This document shows, piece after piece, positions 45,135 through 58,075 of a DNA stretch of 64,000 nucleotides (position 1 is its first letter; every line of letters begins with the position of its first letter). Source of the DNA: Rattus norvegicus (Eukaryota > Chordata > Mammalia > Rodentia > Muridae). Location of the stretch: NCBI RefSeq assembly GCF_036323735.1, contig NC_086036.1:21421064-21485063 (forward strand), read 5' to 3'. The notes below the pieces were generated by a model that worked only from the letters and a program-made list of their open reading frames with translations, was not told where the DNA came from and did not search any database. The translations under genes and the position numbers were made by a program.

Positions 45135-47934
45135 CAGACTGAGATTATCCATGCCACTTTGTAAATCAGGTGTCAAGATCCATTAAAACAGGCGAGCCCA
45201 TGGTTTCTGTCTCACTACATGCTTTAATTAAAGACAGCAGTGCAATCTACAACATATCTGAAAATTATTAGAAACTTGTTTTTCCAGAGGCAAAAACGAT
45301 CAATACCTTTTTGTCTCTGGGGCATAAAGCATTGCAGGTTACTTTGTCCCTGATCGGTCCAGCAAGCCACAGTCAGAAGCAAACACTACTGTGACAAGGG
45401 TGAAGTCATATTTTGAGAGTAAAAGAGGTTTGCTGAAATTAGCTCGATTGTTTACTTGGTTTGAGACATCAGTCAGAAGTCCTTGGCTTCAGGGATACAG
45501 ACAAAGAAACAAGCAAATGATTCTAGAAGGAGGACTCTCTCCCTTCTCTCTGTCTCTTTCTCTCCCTACCCCCAGCATTGGGCTGAGGACCCTCTGCATA
45601 TTATCTGAATGTTAGCTCTGAGCTATGCTGCCCTCTTGCCAACTCCCCTACTGTCTTTAGATAGCTCTGGAGGTTCTGAATATTTTTCTTTCCACAAAAT
45701 GGGCTTTTAAAGCTTGGCACATCTCAGGAAGCAGAAAGAAAAACACAATGTCAAGATCTTAAAGGAACAAATGCTGCTTCTATGCAAAATACCAAGAAGT
45801 CACTATAGGCAGAGGCAGAGGCTCTGTGTTGTGAGAGACATTTGGTGAAAGCTTTTGTAGGGAAATGCAAGCACTCTTGGGGCTTTTCAGTGTACTCTAC
45901 AGCAGTTCAGAAATGGAGAAAATAGAATGACCCTCCGATCATTATCTATAGGACATTATGCTGATAAATGGTGGTATTAATGAACTGAAATGAATTTCAA
46001 TCCGTTCTCCCTGCAGTTATTTTGATAATACTGGAATCAACTAAAGTGCATGGAATTAACAATTAAAGGGGGTTAAGCAGACACTTAATACTTGTTCTAT
46101 TTTGCACAATTTGGCAGTAATGCATCTGCTGTAATCAGGATTTTTATTTCTCATTGGGACAAAAGCGGGGGCAATGTTTATATTTTGGAAGCAAAGCCTC
46201 TGGGATCCGCATCCCCTCCATGCAGTTTCAGTACGTATGTGTTGGTGATGGTGTATGTGTGTGCGTGCTGGTGGCCCCTTCAGTGTGCCTGGCTTTCTCC
46301 TTTTACAACAGCTCCACCTTTGGGCTTCTGAAAGGAACATGCTATTTTTGCTAACAGAGAGGAAGAGCTGTGATAATCAGAAATCAGTACTCCGTGCTCA
46401 ATCTTTTGTTCAGGGAAACGGAAAAATAAAATTATTATCCTTAGGAGAGAGACCCGGAACAACTAGAAACCTGGGTGGAAACAAGAAAGATAACAGAGGG
46501 GATCAGAGTCGGGAGGAAAAGGAAAAGAGGAAGGGAATGTGAGCAAGGACAAGAAAAGCTTTCTTTTCTAAGATGAGGAAGGTGCACAGAGCCACAGTAG
46601 CTTCCTTCTAGGCTGCAGGGCTCTACCTGAGCCTGTAAGATGCTAAGCCCATCTTCTTTGTCCCTTTCTGTGTAAAAACGAAAGCATCATGCTAATAAAA
46701 GAGTGTGTGAGAATTCTGTCCGTTATGTTCTTTGACATCCATCCTGCCTTTGAGTGAAGTTCTCAATGTGTGTCTCTAATATTCAGGAGATTTGCATGGC
46801 TTCCAGAAGGATGGCAGCTCCACTTCCGTCAAGCACGACCTTGATTAACCAGGAGAGCAAAAGGATAAAACTCACTTCCACTGTATTCCAATATTCAGAT
46901 GAATAGGGAATCCGGAGAATATTCTACAAACCTGCCTCCACTCCTTGGCCCAGGTGACAAAGTTGAAGACTGAGCAAGTTTTTGTCTAGGTAAGTGGTGA
47001 GGGTCAGCTTGCCCCACAGGAAGGGAGACTTTCATTACACAAGCTATAAAAATCGAAGTACTTAAATTAAGTGAAAATAATTTTAAAAATTAAAGTTAAA
47101 AGACCACAGAAACTGCTTCAAGTGGGAAGAGATCACAAGCAGAGGCCCAGGTGACCCAGGTCCTGCACAGTTCGGGGCTCTTGACCTCGACACCATTACT
47201 TCTTACCTTCAGAGTTTCACATCTACCTCTTTGTCATCATCTAGACTTACTGCTATTGCTTCCCGGAAAACAGAATTGCATACGTCATGTAGATCTCATA
47301 TCTAAAAGGTCATTTCAGTAAAGGAACACTCCACTCAAAATCCTCTAAGTGTTCCTTACCGTTCATGGAATAAAATTCACAGTTTTTGACCCTGCATGTC
47401 TGCTTCTGAAACCCCTCCTCTATTGACAGCCGACACAGGACGTGCTTATTTCATCAAGGAGAGCTATTAGCCCCTTCTCCTCAAGGCTGCTTGGAGCTTT
47501 CTCCACAGACTCTTTATCTCCAGTGACACCTTCAGCCTTTTGTCTTGAAGAATGTATAGCCCATTCCTGTGAGTATTTTATGAATGGGACAAACCCATTC
47601 ATAAACATTCACTTTCTGTTATAATTCTCCCTCCTTATGTGTACACATATCTGATATTCTTAACTCCGCAGCTGGGTTATAAGCTTTGTGGGGACAACAC
47701 ATGTTTGTTTTCATTTTAGTGTAAATTTAGGATTATGTGTTGTTTATATAAAGTGTTGAATAAAAAGTGAATTGATTGAATAGTATATTGATTGAATTGA
47801 CAGTAAAGTAGGTCACTTGTTTTGTGCATTTAAAGAAGGAATAAGTACCTTTGAGTAATGGGCTTTTTTGGTAGTTTGGGTGGCTAATGATTGGATATAT
47901 TTAAGATGTGGTAAAGCAGTCACTAACAGATAGT
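45132..47934. other. No gene seen; long repeat-free tract, possible conserved noncoding elements
   Basis: 45950-46220 is free of repeats and rich in TAAT/ATTA cores. No exon with good splice sites is seen. Confidence 0.35.
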
Positions 47935-48082
47935 TGGACAAATAAAGACGCTGCCAAGCCTGAGTACTGAAGTTCAAACTCCAGGGTCCTTAATGGTTGG
48001 AGAGAACTGACTTTTATAAGTTGTCCTGACACCTTCTCTGTCTCCGTCTCATCTCTGTTTGTCTCTGTCTTTTTCTTTCTTA

Positions 48083-48143
<61 letters not shown>

Positions 48144-48145
48144 TA
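47935..48145 (+). mobile_element. RSINE1/B4-type SINE ending in (AC)n
   Basis: 'gctgccaagcctgagtactg', 'aagttcaaactccaggg', 'tggttggagagaactgac' and 'aagttgtcctgacacc' follow the rodent SINE pattern. The 3' end is a (AC)n run of about 28 units (48086-48141). Confidence 0.72.
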
Positions 48146-49195
48146 AATAACAGGCACTTGCTTCTTTTGTATATTTCTTATATTTGGTATTTACTGAGTC
48201 CTAATGCAGAAACCAGTGGTTCATTATACTTTCGTTCTCTTTCTTTTTTGTCTTATGCCTCTAAGACATATTTCCATGTTTTTCTACTTGTTTTAAGTAC
48301 TGGTAAATCTTACATAAGCTGAAAACGGAAGAGAAAGTCTGGTTATTTTGTGAATTTTCTCATGTATCCTACTTCACTGGAAACACACTGAGCTCCGAGA
48401 ACTGTTGTAATTTGTAAGTATCACTTAGGCCAACAATGTAACCCCCCTCTCTCTATTATATGAAACCACATTTTATTATTTTTTGAATTTAATTGAAGAA
48501 TAATGGATACTTCTAAAATCGTCATTTGATATATCATCCACTTAGAAGTACACTAGTTCTCTTCATGTTCTAAGCAAATGTTCCCTCCTTAGCTACTGAA
48601 CAGAGAATTATGTGCAAAGCCAGGTCCTTGTGTTACTTTTATATTCTTATTTTCTGTTCTTTTTCTAAGCATCAGATTTGGTGCAGCACCATCTTTCTGT
48701 TAGCATGTGCTTCTTTGCTTGTGGAGGGGCAGTGTATATGTGTCTGAGAAATAATGGCATCCTGCCTTTAAAAATTCTCTCTTGCCTTTGAAGGTGACTC
48801 AGACGGTGCGATATCACAGGATGCTGAGTTAGTATCCAAGACAAACACTTTTCAAGTCAGAGATGAGCTGGAACCCTACTGTTCACATTATAAATTCATC
48901 CCATGGGCCTCAGGGATAGGAAAACAATTGTTCCTTAGTTTAGTTTTACCTCCTCCCTAAGGCTTTCTGACTTTTTAGCATATGTAAATAAATATGTTAT
49001 CATTAAATTTCAGAGTAACAGCATGTAAAATGGAAACTGAAGGGAACATTGGGATACATATCTGTTCATTGTGAGTCTTTGGTATGTAGAAACAAACAAA
49101 CAAACAGACTTTCTTTGTTGCGAGTTGTGATGATTTGCCTGAAAGTTCAAAGTAATAGAAACTTGAAATATTCACCAGTATTCACTATTAAAGAG
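48146..49195. other. No gene seen; unique sequence
   Basis: A short (AAAC)n run at about 49091-49105; otherwise nothing recognised. Confidence 0.45.
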
Positions 49196-49207
49196 AACAC
49201 ACACACA

Positions 49208-49260
<53 letters not shown>
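49196..49260 (+). repeat. (AC)n microsatellite
   Basis: About 32 AC units with one ACAT interruption. Confidence 0.98.
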
Positions 49261-49262
<2 letters not shown>

Positions 49263-49934
49263 GCACAAATTTATCTTAAAGTAATGACTGATATGACTAA
49301 GCTGCAAAGCCCTATAGCCTACAATGACAGGCTGAAGACCAACAAGAGGCAACACATTAACCCTGTTCTGTAAAATGACTGGTTGAACTCGATTCAAGCT
49401 GACTCTTTAACTTAAATTCTAAAGGTGAATAATTGCGCCCCACCTCAAGTCATCAGGGATAAAGTGATCATCTTCAGTCCCAATCTTGTTACTCTCTCAA
49501 GTCTTCAACAGATTAGTTCCAGCCCACCAGTCTTGGGATATGAAACCAGCTTATTCTTCCTACAGCCTTCAATGAAATCTCATCTGGAAGAATTCTCGCA
49601 GATAGACCCAACATGTCTGGTCAGTTGTTTTGATAATCCGTTTCCCAAGTTATCAGGTAAAATTAATTATTGCAGCAGGAATGGCTTATTACCATGACAA
49701 GCTTCTGAATATTCAATAGAGATTTATATATGTAATTTATCAATTTAACTACTCATGTCTCTGTATTTATTTGTCCCAAGACAATGAAGAGCTCTTAGCA
49801 TGCATGTAGTATTAGGAAACACCTTTCATTTTGTTTACATATTACACCTCTTTTTTTCAAGACAATCATTCAAGGTATCAATTACTAACCTCTAATTTAT
49901 AGGAACTAATCAAATCCAAAGTCATAAAACTTAA
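49261..49934. other. No gene seen; unique sequence
   Basis: A 90-codon ORF at 49425-49697 has no recognisable domain. Confidence 0.45.
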
Positions 49935-50145
49935 AAATTCCCTAGCTGATATTAGGATGATTCTGAGATGTTTCAACATATAAAGGTGCTTGCTGTCAAG
50001 GCTGATAACCTGAGTTCAATTCTTGGAGCTCACATGCTTAAAATAGGAAAATAACTCCCACAAAATATCTTCTAACCTCTGCATCTGCACAATGACACCC
50101 ACACGTAAACACACACATTCACACATAAAAATAAATAAGTGTTAA
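49935..50145 (+). mobile_element. RSINE1/B3-type SINE, diverged
   Basis: 'aaaggtgcttgctgtcaagg', 'ctgataacctgagttcaatt', 'cttggagctcacatgc', 'actcccacaaaatatcttct' and 'aacctctgcatctgcac', then an AC-rich and A-rich tail with 'cacataaaaataaataa'. Confidence 0.72.
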
Positions 50146-50154
50146 AAATTAGAA

Positions 50155-50810
<656 letters not shown>

Positions 50811-51188
50811 AATCTATTTGATACCAAAATTTTGCATTCTGTATTCAATTTCACATAACATACTAGTAAGTCATGACACCCAAATCCTACATTGTAAACG
50901 GGATCTGAACATTTGAATGTAATAGTCCTATTCTGAGGAAAGCCCATTCTGCAATAATGTTATTTTCAAACAAAAAAATCATTTAGTAAAAGCAAATCTT
51001 ACCTGGGAAAAAGTAAAGAAAAAAATAATAAGACAACATCTGTGAAGAGAGTGAATTGGGTAAACTCATATCTGCTTTTTTCTGATACAAAAAACAAAAA
51101 AGTATTCTTTAATCCAGAGTTCAACTTTCATTTTCCTAAAGGAATTCTAACTATAGCTTCTGTGGAAATAATCCCTAAAAATCTATTC
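50811..51188. other. No gene seen; AT-rich
   Basis: Nothing recognised. Confidence 0.45.
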
Positions 51189-51385
51189 TATGGGACTGAA
51201 GAGATGGCACTATAGTCAGGAGAACTTCTTCCAGAGGACTAGAGTTCAATTCCCAGTCCCCATGTCAATGAGCTCACAGACATCTGTAATTTCTGATCCA
51301 GGGATTCCTATTTCCTCTTCTGGTTTCAGGAGCCACAGGGGTATTCACATAGTCATACACAGATGCATATGCTGAAATTTAAAAG
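51189..51385 (+). mobile_element. B3-type SINE
   Basis: 'tgggactgaagagatggcac', 'cttccagaggactagagttc', 'aattcccagtccccatgtc', 'gctcacagacatctgtaatt', 'cctcttctggtttcaggag', then 'catacacagatgcatatgc'. Typical B3 order with moderate divergence. Confidence 0.88.
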
Positions 51386-51417
51386 TTTGAAGGCATTTTA
51401 TGATGCAGTTTTTAAGG

Positions 51418-52347
51418 TTTTTTTTTCAATTTGTCACATTGTAACTATTTTTTTTTTTTGGTTCTTTTTTTCGGAGTTGGGGACCGAACCCAGGGCCTTG
51501 CGCTTCCTAGGTAAGCGCTCTACCACTGAGCTAAATCCCCAGCCCCTATTGTAACTATTTATTAACTAATCAAATTTCCAAAATGCCCTGGGTAGCACCT
51601 TCGTTCCTCTGTCTAATAAGCTTGTCTGTTTGGTCATCCCTGTTGCAGCACCCCCCACCTTCCACAGTGAGCTGTCTTTGTCTTCATTCCACCTTGTGGG
51701 GAAGATAATTTGAAGAACCACAGGAAGTTATTCGCTTCTTGAAGCGTTTTCCAACTGTACAGATATCATGAATTAGATCCTCCATGCAGATGGTGCCAAA
51801 TTTACCAAGAGATCGAGCAGTCAAGGAATTATCTGTCGAGGCAATTTGCTTCTTATTGATTTTGCCATAGCCTCACTTGTAAATGAGTTCATTTACTGAC
51901 TTAAGGTTGGGGTAGCCCCGCACACGGTTCACCAATCCCTCAGCATGTTATTTGAAGCTTTGTTGAGCTTAACAAAGGTGCCACTGAAGATCTGTCTAAG
52001 ACAAAGAAGTTGCAATACTATGTGGCCTTTCTGCCTTACTCCAATGGTACCTCAGATTCTGGTGACAAACACCAATTTTGGTTCTACAGGCACATAGAAC
52101 TCCCATTTTCCTTGCCATCCTAGCCCTCTGAATCTTAGTCCATTCTCCTGTGATAGTGCTTAGCCTCGTCAGAGATGAGCTTCCTCCTTGCCTTTTGCAA
52201 ACTTCAGTGCAAACTTCTTACACGCATGCGTCACCTTCAATTCTGCGAAATTCCTTTTCTTTTTCTTAAGGGTTTCTTGCATGGTAGGAAGTTTCTTTTT
52301 CTTCTCTAGTACAGTGTCCATGGCTCCAGTCAGAAAAAGAAAAGAGG
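51418..52347 (-). pseudogene. RPL7 processed pseudogene (ribosomal protein L7 retrocopy)
   Basis: An intronless retrocopy of the mRNA for RPL7 (uL30), a 60S ribosomal subunit protein. On the minus strand a pyrimidine-rich 5' UTR (52347-52322) leads to ATG at 52321-52319. Then come readable blocks ETLKKKKRNFAELKV, FYVPVEPKL, QIFSGTFVKLNKAS, KSVNELIYK, GYGKINKK, ARSLGKFGTICMEDLIHD and TVGKRFK. Two TGA stops, at 52054-52052 and 51875-51873, replace Arg codons of the parent. Several frameshifts occur, for example one after KKFALK and one after KRFK, so it is not functional. The 3' UTR retains 'ttagttaataaatag' and 'gacaaattg' and ends in a poly(A) seen as T at 51418-51426. An ID element splits the 3' UTR. 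Clear target duplications were not found. Confidence 0.95.
51451..51547 (-). mobile_element. ID element (SINE) inserted into the RPL7 pseudogene 3' UTR
   Basis: Reverse-oriented ID with an intact A box (tagctcagtggtagagcg in sense) and a B box reading 'gggttcggtccccaac', one base off the best ID consensus. Its tail is seen as T-rich DNA at 51451-51471. A perfect 13-bp duplication 'attgtaactattt' lies at 51438-51450 and 51548-51560. Removing the ID and one duplication restores continuous RPL7 3' UTR sequence, so the insertion is younger than the retrocopy. Confidence 0.97.
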
Positions 52348-52363
52348 GTTTTTTTTGTTTACT

Positions 52364-52395
52364 GTTATTATTATTATTATTATTATTATTTTATT
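52364..52395 (+). repeat. (ATT)n microsatellite
   Basis: About 9 ATT units just beyond the 5' end of the RPL7 retrocopy. Confidence 0.95.
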
Positions 52396-53330
52396 AATTA
52401 TTATGTGGCTGCAGACATCTATGTTGCAGACTTGGTGGGATTTTTATTCTTTGGAAAGAATGTCGTACACTAAACAATATGAGTTTTGTTGTCATTGGAC
52501 TCTCATTCCAATCTTCCATTGAAGAACCAAAGGGAAAAATCTACAACAGAATGTGTTTCTTGTGTAATTATGTCAAATATAATTGTACTTATCTGCCTGT
52601 CCTAAGATTATTTGTGGCTATTTAATTTATTTGTAATGGTTATCTATCATAGATCACCTCTCTATTATTGATAAGATATATTATGAAAACCAATGGAGAT
52701 GTTGGCTCATAGTAATAACATCTTCCCAAGTATATAATTGAGTAACATTTTTGAAGCGTATTGTTTTCAAATGTAAGACAAGAGGCAATACATGAATACA
52801 ATATCATGAAAAGGTAAGCAGACAACACTAACTCCATAACAACTCAACAGCTTTACCTTGCCCCTCTCCAGAACGTAGCATGGGGAACGGCAAAGCTCAG
52901 CAAGATGAGCCTGTGAAGAAAACAGCAAATCAGAATTTAAGATTCAACAAGTGACTGGAATTTGTAGTTCACTGATAAGAACAAAATGAACACTGTGAAT
53001 ATTACCAGCCCTACTTCAAGTTTTTGATAAATGATAGTCACATCATGTCCATGCCTATAGAACTAATAAAATTGACTTGGGTTAACGTCCTATGGAAGAG
53101 CTGTGGCCAAAGCAATGTCTGGTTCTCACACACTCACACAGGACTAAAAATATTTCTATATTGTCACCAGAGTACATGGAAATTAGCATGCAGATGAAAC
53201 AGTCATTAGAGACTCCGGCAAAAGAAGAGTTTGGGTACAAGATTATTTATTTGGTCTTTCATATAAGATAATATTAGAATCATCTTATTACAACTTTAAA
53301 TAACTCTTTTCAAATGTATGTTGATTTAAA
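52396..53330. other. No gene seen; unique AT-rich sequence
   Basis: Nothing recognised. Confidence 0.45.
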
Positions 53331-53540
53331 AGTGCAGTGGCTTGAATGAGAATGGCTCAATGAATTCCTATGTTTCAATACTTGGTTTGGTTCTTGGAAC
53401 TGTGAGGGAAGGATTAAGAGGTGTGGCCTTATTGGAAAAGGAATGTCACTGGAGGATGGACTTTGAAGTTTCAAAAGTCCACACCATTTCTTGTTAGGTC
53501 TTTGCTTTATGGGTCAAGATGTGAACTCTCAACTCATGCA
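53331..53540 (+). repeat. Rodent dispersed repeat ('gaatgagaatggc...ggaggtgtggcctt' family)
   Basis: 'cttgaatgagaatggctcaa', 'cttggttctt', 'gaaggattaagaggtgtggc', 'gtcactggaggatggacttt', 'gaagtttcaaaagtccacac' match a common murid repeat whose name I cannot give with confidence. Confidence 0.6.
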
Positions 53541-53800
53541 AATGGTAATCCAATGCCAAATGGTCAGTCCCCAAACCATACTGCAAGAAACATTGTATGA
53601 ATCCAACACACTATATTTAGGAATATCTATGTATATAAAAATACAAATACTTATGAAATAACAATTACTGGAAGAGAGGCAATGAATTTGAAGGAGAGTG
53701 CAGAGCGATATATATGAAAGAATTTGAAGGGAGAAAATGGAAAATATAAATGTAGTAATATGATATACTCAAATATCAGTAATGCAGAACAATAACAAAG
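53541..53800 (+). mobile_element. LINE-1 3' end (Lx-like), sense
   Basis: 'aatccaatgccaaatggtca', 'gcaagaaacattgtatgaat', 'ccaacacactatatttagga', 'gaggcaatgaatttgaagga', 'gaatttgaagggagaaaatg', then an AT-rich terminus. Same class of L1 3' UTR as at 50155. Confidence 0.78.
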
Positions 53801-54008
53801 TAAAATGCACAACTTTAGTAAACATATCTGTGTCTCAACTGTAGTTCAGAGCTCACACACCAATTCTCAGAACAGTACTGTGTAATATACTCATTTCATT
53901 TGGATTGGCCTAGCAGTACATACAAAGGTAAAAATATTTCCTTTATTGAGCTCAAGATACTGATCCAAAAGAAGCATTAAGGAAAGTGTATGAGGAAGTT
54001 GCCCATGG
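53801..54008. other. Spacer, no gene seen
   Basis: Nothing recognised. Confidence 0.4.
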
Positions 54009-54272
54009 GCTAGAAAGATGGTGGCATGAGATTGCTCAGTTAGTAAAGGGTTTCTCACCCAGGCATGGAGATTTGAGTTCCAACACTCAGAATCTATTTA
54101 CAAAAACCAGGTGTAGCACTCTACATTTGGAATCCCAGAACTAGAGAGGATCCCAGAGGCTCAAGACCTATCCAGTCTAGCTAAGGCTAGCTAATAAGTA
54201 AGTTCTACGACATTGAGAGATTCTATTTCAAAAGTTGGTAAAGACTGAGAATACTCAATATCAACCTGTGAC

Positions 54273-54320
<48 letters not shown>
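54009..54320 (+). mobile_element. B4 / ID_B1-type SINE with (AC)n tail
   Basis: A tRNA-like head 'gattgctcagttagtaaagg' and 'gagatttgagttcc' is followed by a B1-like part, 'aaaccaggtgtagcactcta', 'tttggaatcccagaac' and 'ccagtctagctaagg'. It closes with 'caacctgtgacctacacaca' and (AC)n at 54277-54320. Order and tail are typical of B4. Confidence 0.82.
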
Positions 54321-54322
<2 letters not shown>

Positions 54323-55924
54323 CTATACACCTTTGTACATTCACACAAGTGTATCACACACAAAAAAACATTCAGTAAAGTATACATCAAATAGTAAAAG
54401 TTATAGGGAAAGAAAAATCTATCTAAATATGAGGTTAGAAGGGGGTTAGAATACGCAATATGCTATTACCTCAAGAGAAAATTAGATAGCAGGTAAAAGG
54501 AATTACTGATACATAGAACTTCACTGCAGGCTTTAAAACAATATTTTGCATGAAAATAAGAAACTAAAGTATGCAGTTCCATTCACATTACCGGAAAAAT
54601 TGGAGTATTTAAAATAAACACATGACCAAACCCCAGAATATTTAGTCATATTTGATAGAGAGTGAGGGTGAAGCAAACTTTATGGAATATGCCGATTCTG
54701 TCTTTTATATATGCATGCAATGAACCAGGGTAGGCAATGTCGCATTTAGGAAGGTACTTCCTACAAACCCGAGTACTTTTGTCTGCATAAGGCATGCTTC
54801 AGTCAAATATTGTGATCCTAAAAATAATCAATAGAGAACACGATGCGCAGAACATGCTAGGAGCTCCCTAAATATATGTACTGAGTGATATTATTTCTAG
54901 GAAGAATCATACATAATGGTTTTGTCCTTGCAAAGAACTACAGCCAATATTGAGGAAACAACTTCACAGGAATGTCAGCAGTAACATATATTTTTTTTGT
55001 TCATAATAGATGGGAAAACTATTGTTTCAGTATTGATTTCTATTCTGAGTGAAACTAAAACAGTCTGATTTGTCCAATTTTCAGAGAGATTTAGATAGTG
55101 TTGAAGGAACTCACTGGGAGAGGGAAAATGCAAGTGAACACATCTCCCAGGGTGCCCTCTTCCTCTACCCAGCCAGGGCCTGTGGCTATTTCTCAATGTC
55201 CATTTGACAGGATCCATCCACAACAGTGATACTTACCCGAAATTCATTAACCTGTGGACCTTCCCCCTTTGGGGTAATATCTTCTCAGTCTGCAGAAAGC
55301 ATGTTCATTTCTCGAAGAACAACCTTACATGCACTTCCTCCTTGAAGCCTGTTTCCAGCTTTGCAGTCTGCAATTATCTCTATAATGTCCAGATCTTACA
55401 ACAGTTTCCTGCTGCTTCTATAATAAAGCCATCACCGTCCACTTAACATTACAGCAATTCGGGTGCCTGCTTTATCCACTATTGGATTATAGATTGTTCT
55501 AGAGAAGAAAGCTGCTTTATTTTATGTTTCCACACATATCAATCATTCTATGGTTTTCTGTTTGTGTATTTGCCAAGTAAATGCATGAATAAGCAAAAAA
55601 AAAAGGACAGTTAACATAGATGATAAGAGAAAGAGAGAGAAAGCACAATTTATAATTTTTACATGCTGATTTTTTATAATAGCCAATTCATTGGCCAATT
55701 CTGTTTTAGCAGCATCGTTTGATTTAGACAGAGACCTTGCTGTAGAATAAGAGCACAGAGAGAAATGACGAGGAAATTCTAAAAGAATCCAGTGAAGGAA
55801 GGGTCCTAGAAACATGTCAGCAAATTGAAGAATGTGCCTGTATTAAGTGGAAGTGGAGATACTATGTGGGAGGAGCCGAGGTATAGTAACACCTGGTCTA
55901 TCAACCGTTCCTAGATTCTTGGTC
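54321..55924. other. No gene seen; unique sequence
   Basis: No repeat family or exon recognised. Confidence 0.45.
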
Positions 55925-56060
55925 AACTCCGCTAATCCTCATAACAATCAGAAGGATTCCACTGTCACTCCCTTTCTACAACTGAAGAAATTGAGACAGT
56001 GAAATCAAGCCTTCCCCCAAGGCAATATAAAATGTGGATTGGAATTAGGGCCTCGGGAGA
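55925..56060 (-). mobile_element. MIR SINE, antisense, diverged
   Basis: 'ctaatcctcataacaatcag', 'tttctacaactgaagaaatt', 'gagacagtgaaatcaag' and 'ccaaggcaatataaaatgtg' parallel the antisense MIR text 'cctcacaacaaccc...tttacagatgaggaaactgag...ccaaggtcacacagct'. Confidence 0.75.
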
Positions 56061-56550
56061 AGTTTTTTGAGGTCAGATTCTGTATCTTCAGTCAGAAGAA
56101 CCCAGGTCACGAGAAAAGAACAGACTGTGTGTGAGGGTGCTCACTATGGATAGAGCAGTTTTAACCAGCCCCTGTTTCTCACTGCTTCACTCAAATTGAA
56201 TTGCCAAAACAAGAGTTTACCAGGGAGACATCAAGACTTTTCCTAGAATCCAGACAAATTCTTCTTATTCAAACCTTCAACATGCCTAAACCTTCTAATC
56301 CTTCCCAAATAGTTCCACTAACTAAGAACCAAGTATTCACATATAGGCACCTGATGGTGGCCATTCTCACTTAAACCAACATACTAAGTATTAGCATATG
56401 GAATGTATTTCATTGTGATATTTTTATATTCAAGTATAATTATATCTTTCTCTTACTTGCCTGTTATAATTCCTTTACCTGGCCATCTTCTTCCCATGTT
56501 TGCTCCTTCCTCTCATTGGATAGTAATCAGTCTGCTTCTTATCAGAATGG
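56061..56550. other. No gene seen; unique sequence
   Basis: Nothing recognised. Confidence 0.45.

Positions 56551-56587
<37 letters not shown>
56551..56587 (+). repeat. (AC)n microsatellite
   Basis: About 18 AC units. Confidence 0.97.
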
Positions 56588-56589
<2 letters not shown>

Positions 56590-57547
56590 CATTCATACAC
56601 ACACATTTCTATATTCTGATTGTAAGGAGAAACATGAACTCTTTCTTTGTCTTTCCCATTTCTTAGTTTTCATCAGTTCCTTTAGGCTTTTCCTCCCTCT
56701 CATAGAGTTGAGTGATTTTAATTTGAATTAGAATACAGCCCTTTCCTTAGTATATGACATGAAATTGAGCTCATCTGTGCAAAAAAAAAAAAAAAAAAAA
56801 CCCACTACATTTTGCTAGTGGTGTGAAGCCATTGGTGAACAGAAAACCCTGAGTTCAATTCCACTGTAGAAGCTGTAGGAGGCAGAACCAGGAGCGAAGG
56901 CTCTTACACTGCTCCCCATGTCTCACTCAGTTCACCTGTTTTTGTCTGGGGAAAAGGGGACAATGAAAGGAGAAAGAGAGAATGAAAAATGGTAACCTTT
57001 GCTATGTGCTCTTTAACATGGCTTCTCAAGTGTGTCTCCTTTTACTGGATCTTTTAGCCGACATACAGGTTTTCCTCCTTTTATTTTAAAAATCTGAAAA
57101 TGAGTTAGAAAGGTCTCAGAGAAAACTAAAACCTCAACTCTTTTTCTAACATCAGCAGCACATGGGGAGGAACCTGGCCAGCTGACTCTGACTTCCTCTC
57201 TGAAACAGAAGCTCCAGCTTTGTTGAATTAATGTCTTAAAACCCAAAGTCACTAGCTATCATCTCCCTTCAAGCCTAAACTGTCTTTCACCACAAGGCTA
57301 TATTAGCATATTCATTGAATTCCAGCTTCCCGGAGAAACTGAAGTTGCCCTCTGGTTGCTCTTCTATTAAAGGTTCTATAACTTTTGTGTAACAATATAA
57401 TCATTTTTTGCTAATTACAAAATACTATCTGCAGCTTTTGTCCAGCTGCCTCTTTCCTCTTTCCCCTGCAAGGTAGCCATGGGCCTCTTCTCTGTGTTGA
57501 GTGTGGCAAAAGTATTTACTTTATTATTTCACAACTCACCACTTACT
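56588..57547. other. No gene seen; contains a 20-base poly(A)
   Basis: Poly(A) of 20 at 56781-56800. The sequence after it (to about 56900) has a B-box-like 'gagttcaattcc' and may be an old SINE, not assignable. Confidence 0.4.
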
Positions 57548-57665
57548 GATGGAGGCAGAGGGAATCAGGATGCCAAGGCCAGCCTTAGCTAGATAGGGAT
57601 AAGCTTGAGCTTCATGAGACCATGTCTCAGACAAACAAGCAAAACCAACAGCAACAACAAAAACT
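57548..57665 (+). mobile_element. B1/proto-B1 SINE, 3' part
   Basis: 'gatggaggcagagggaatca', 'gccaaggccagccttagcta', 'catgagaccatgtctcagac', then an A-rich tail with CAA units. The left part of the element is missing. Confidence 0.75.
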
Positions 57666-58022
57666 CTTGTGAAATGGCTTCTTGAGCTAGAGGCAAAAGT
57701 ATCATATAGTAGAGTAAATCCTGTCCAAGTTAGAAGGAAGCTGCATTTAAGTGGTTGGTTTACTGGCATTGGCAGAATCTGTGAAGGTGATGCTGAGCAA
57801 ATGGTGTGATTCCTGAGGATGTTTTAGTCCTCAGCTGTCAGAGCATTTATCTATTCAGTAGCTGCCTAAGCAAAGCCATGAGTGAGATAATGCTTATGCA
57901 ACACCACAGTGTTTACTTTGGTAAACATTTTAAGGCTCCAAAGTTTTCAGTTGAGGGAGAGAGTGAAAAGCAGTCTCAACTTAGCATCATTCCTAAGAGA
58001 CTAGTCAGAGTTAGATGTCACG
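57666..58022. other. No gene seen
   Basis: Nothing recognised. Confidence 0.4.
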
Positions 58023-58075
58023 ATGGTTCTCAACCAGTGGGTAGCGACCCTTTTGGGCCAAAGGTAATGTAGCCA
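58023..58075 (-). mobile_element. URR1-like hAT MITE terminal fragment
   Basis: 'atggttctcaaccagtgggt' followed by 'agcgacccttttgggcc' matches the right terminus of URR1 in reverse (cagcggttctcaacctgtgggtcgcgacccctttggg). Only one end is present. Confidence 0.7.

Noticed and set aside
49425..49697. 90-codon plus-strand ORF
   Set aside because: No family resemblance; Ser/Pro-rich stretch looks random.
51640..52321. Functional RPL7 gene
   Set aside because: Intronless, with a poly(A) remnant, two in-frame stops and several frameshifts; a dead retrocopy.
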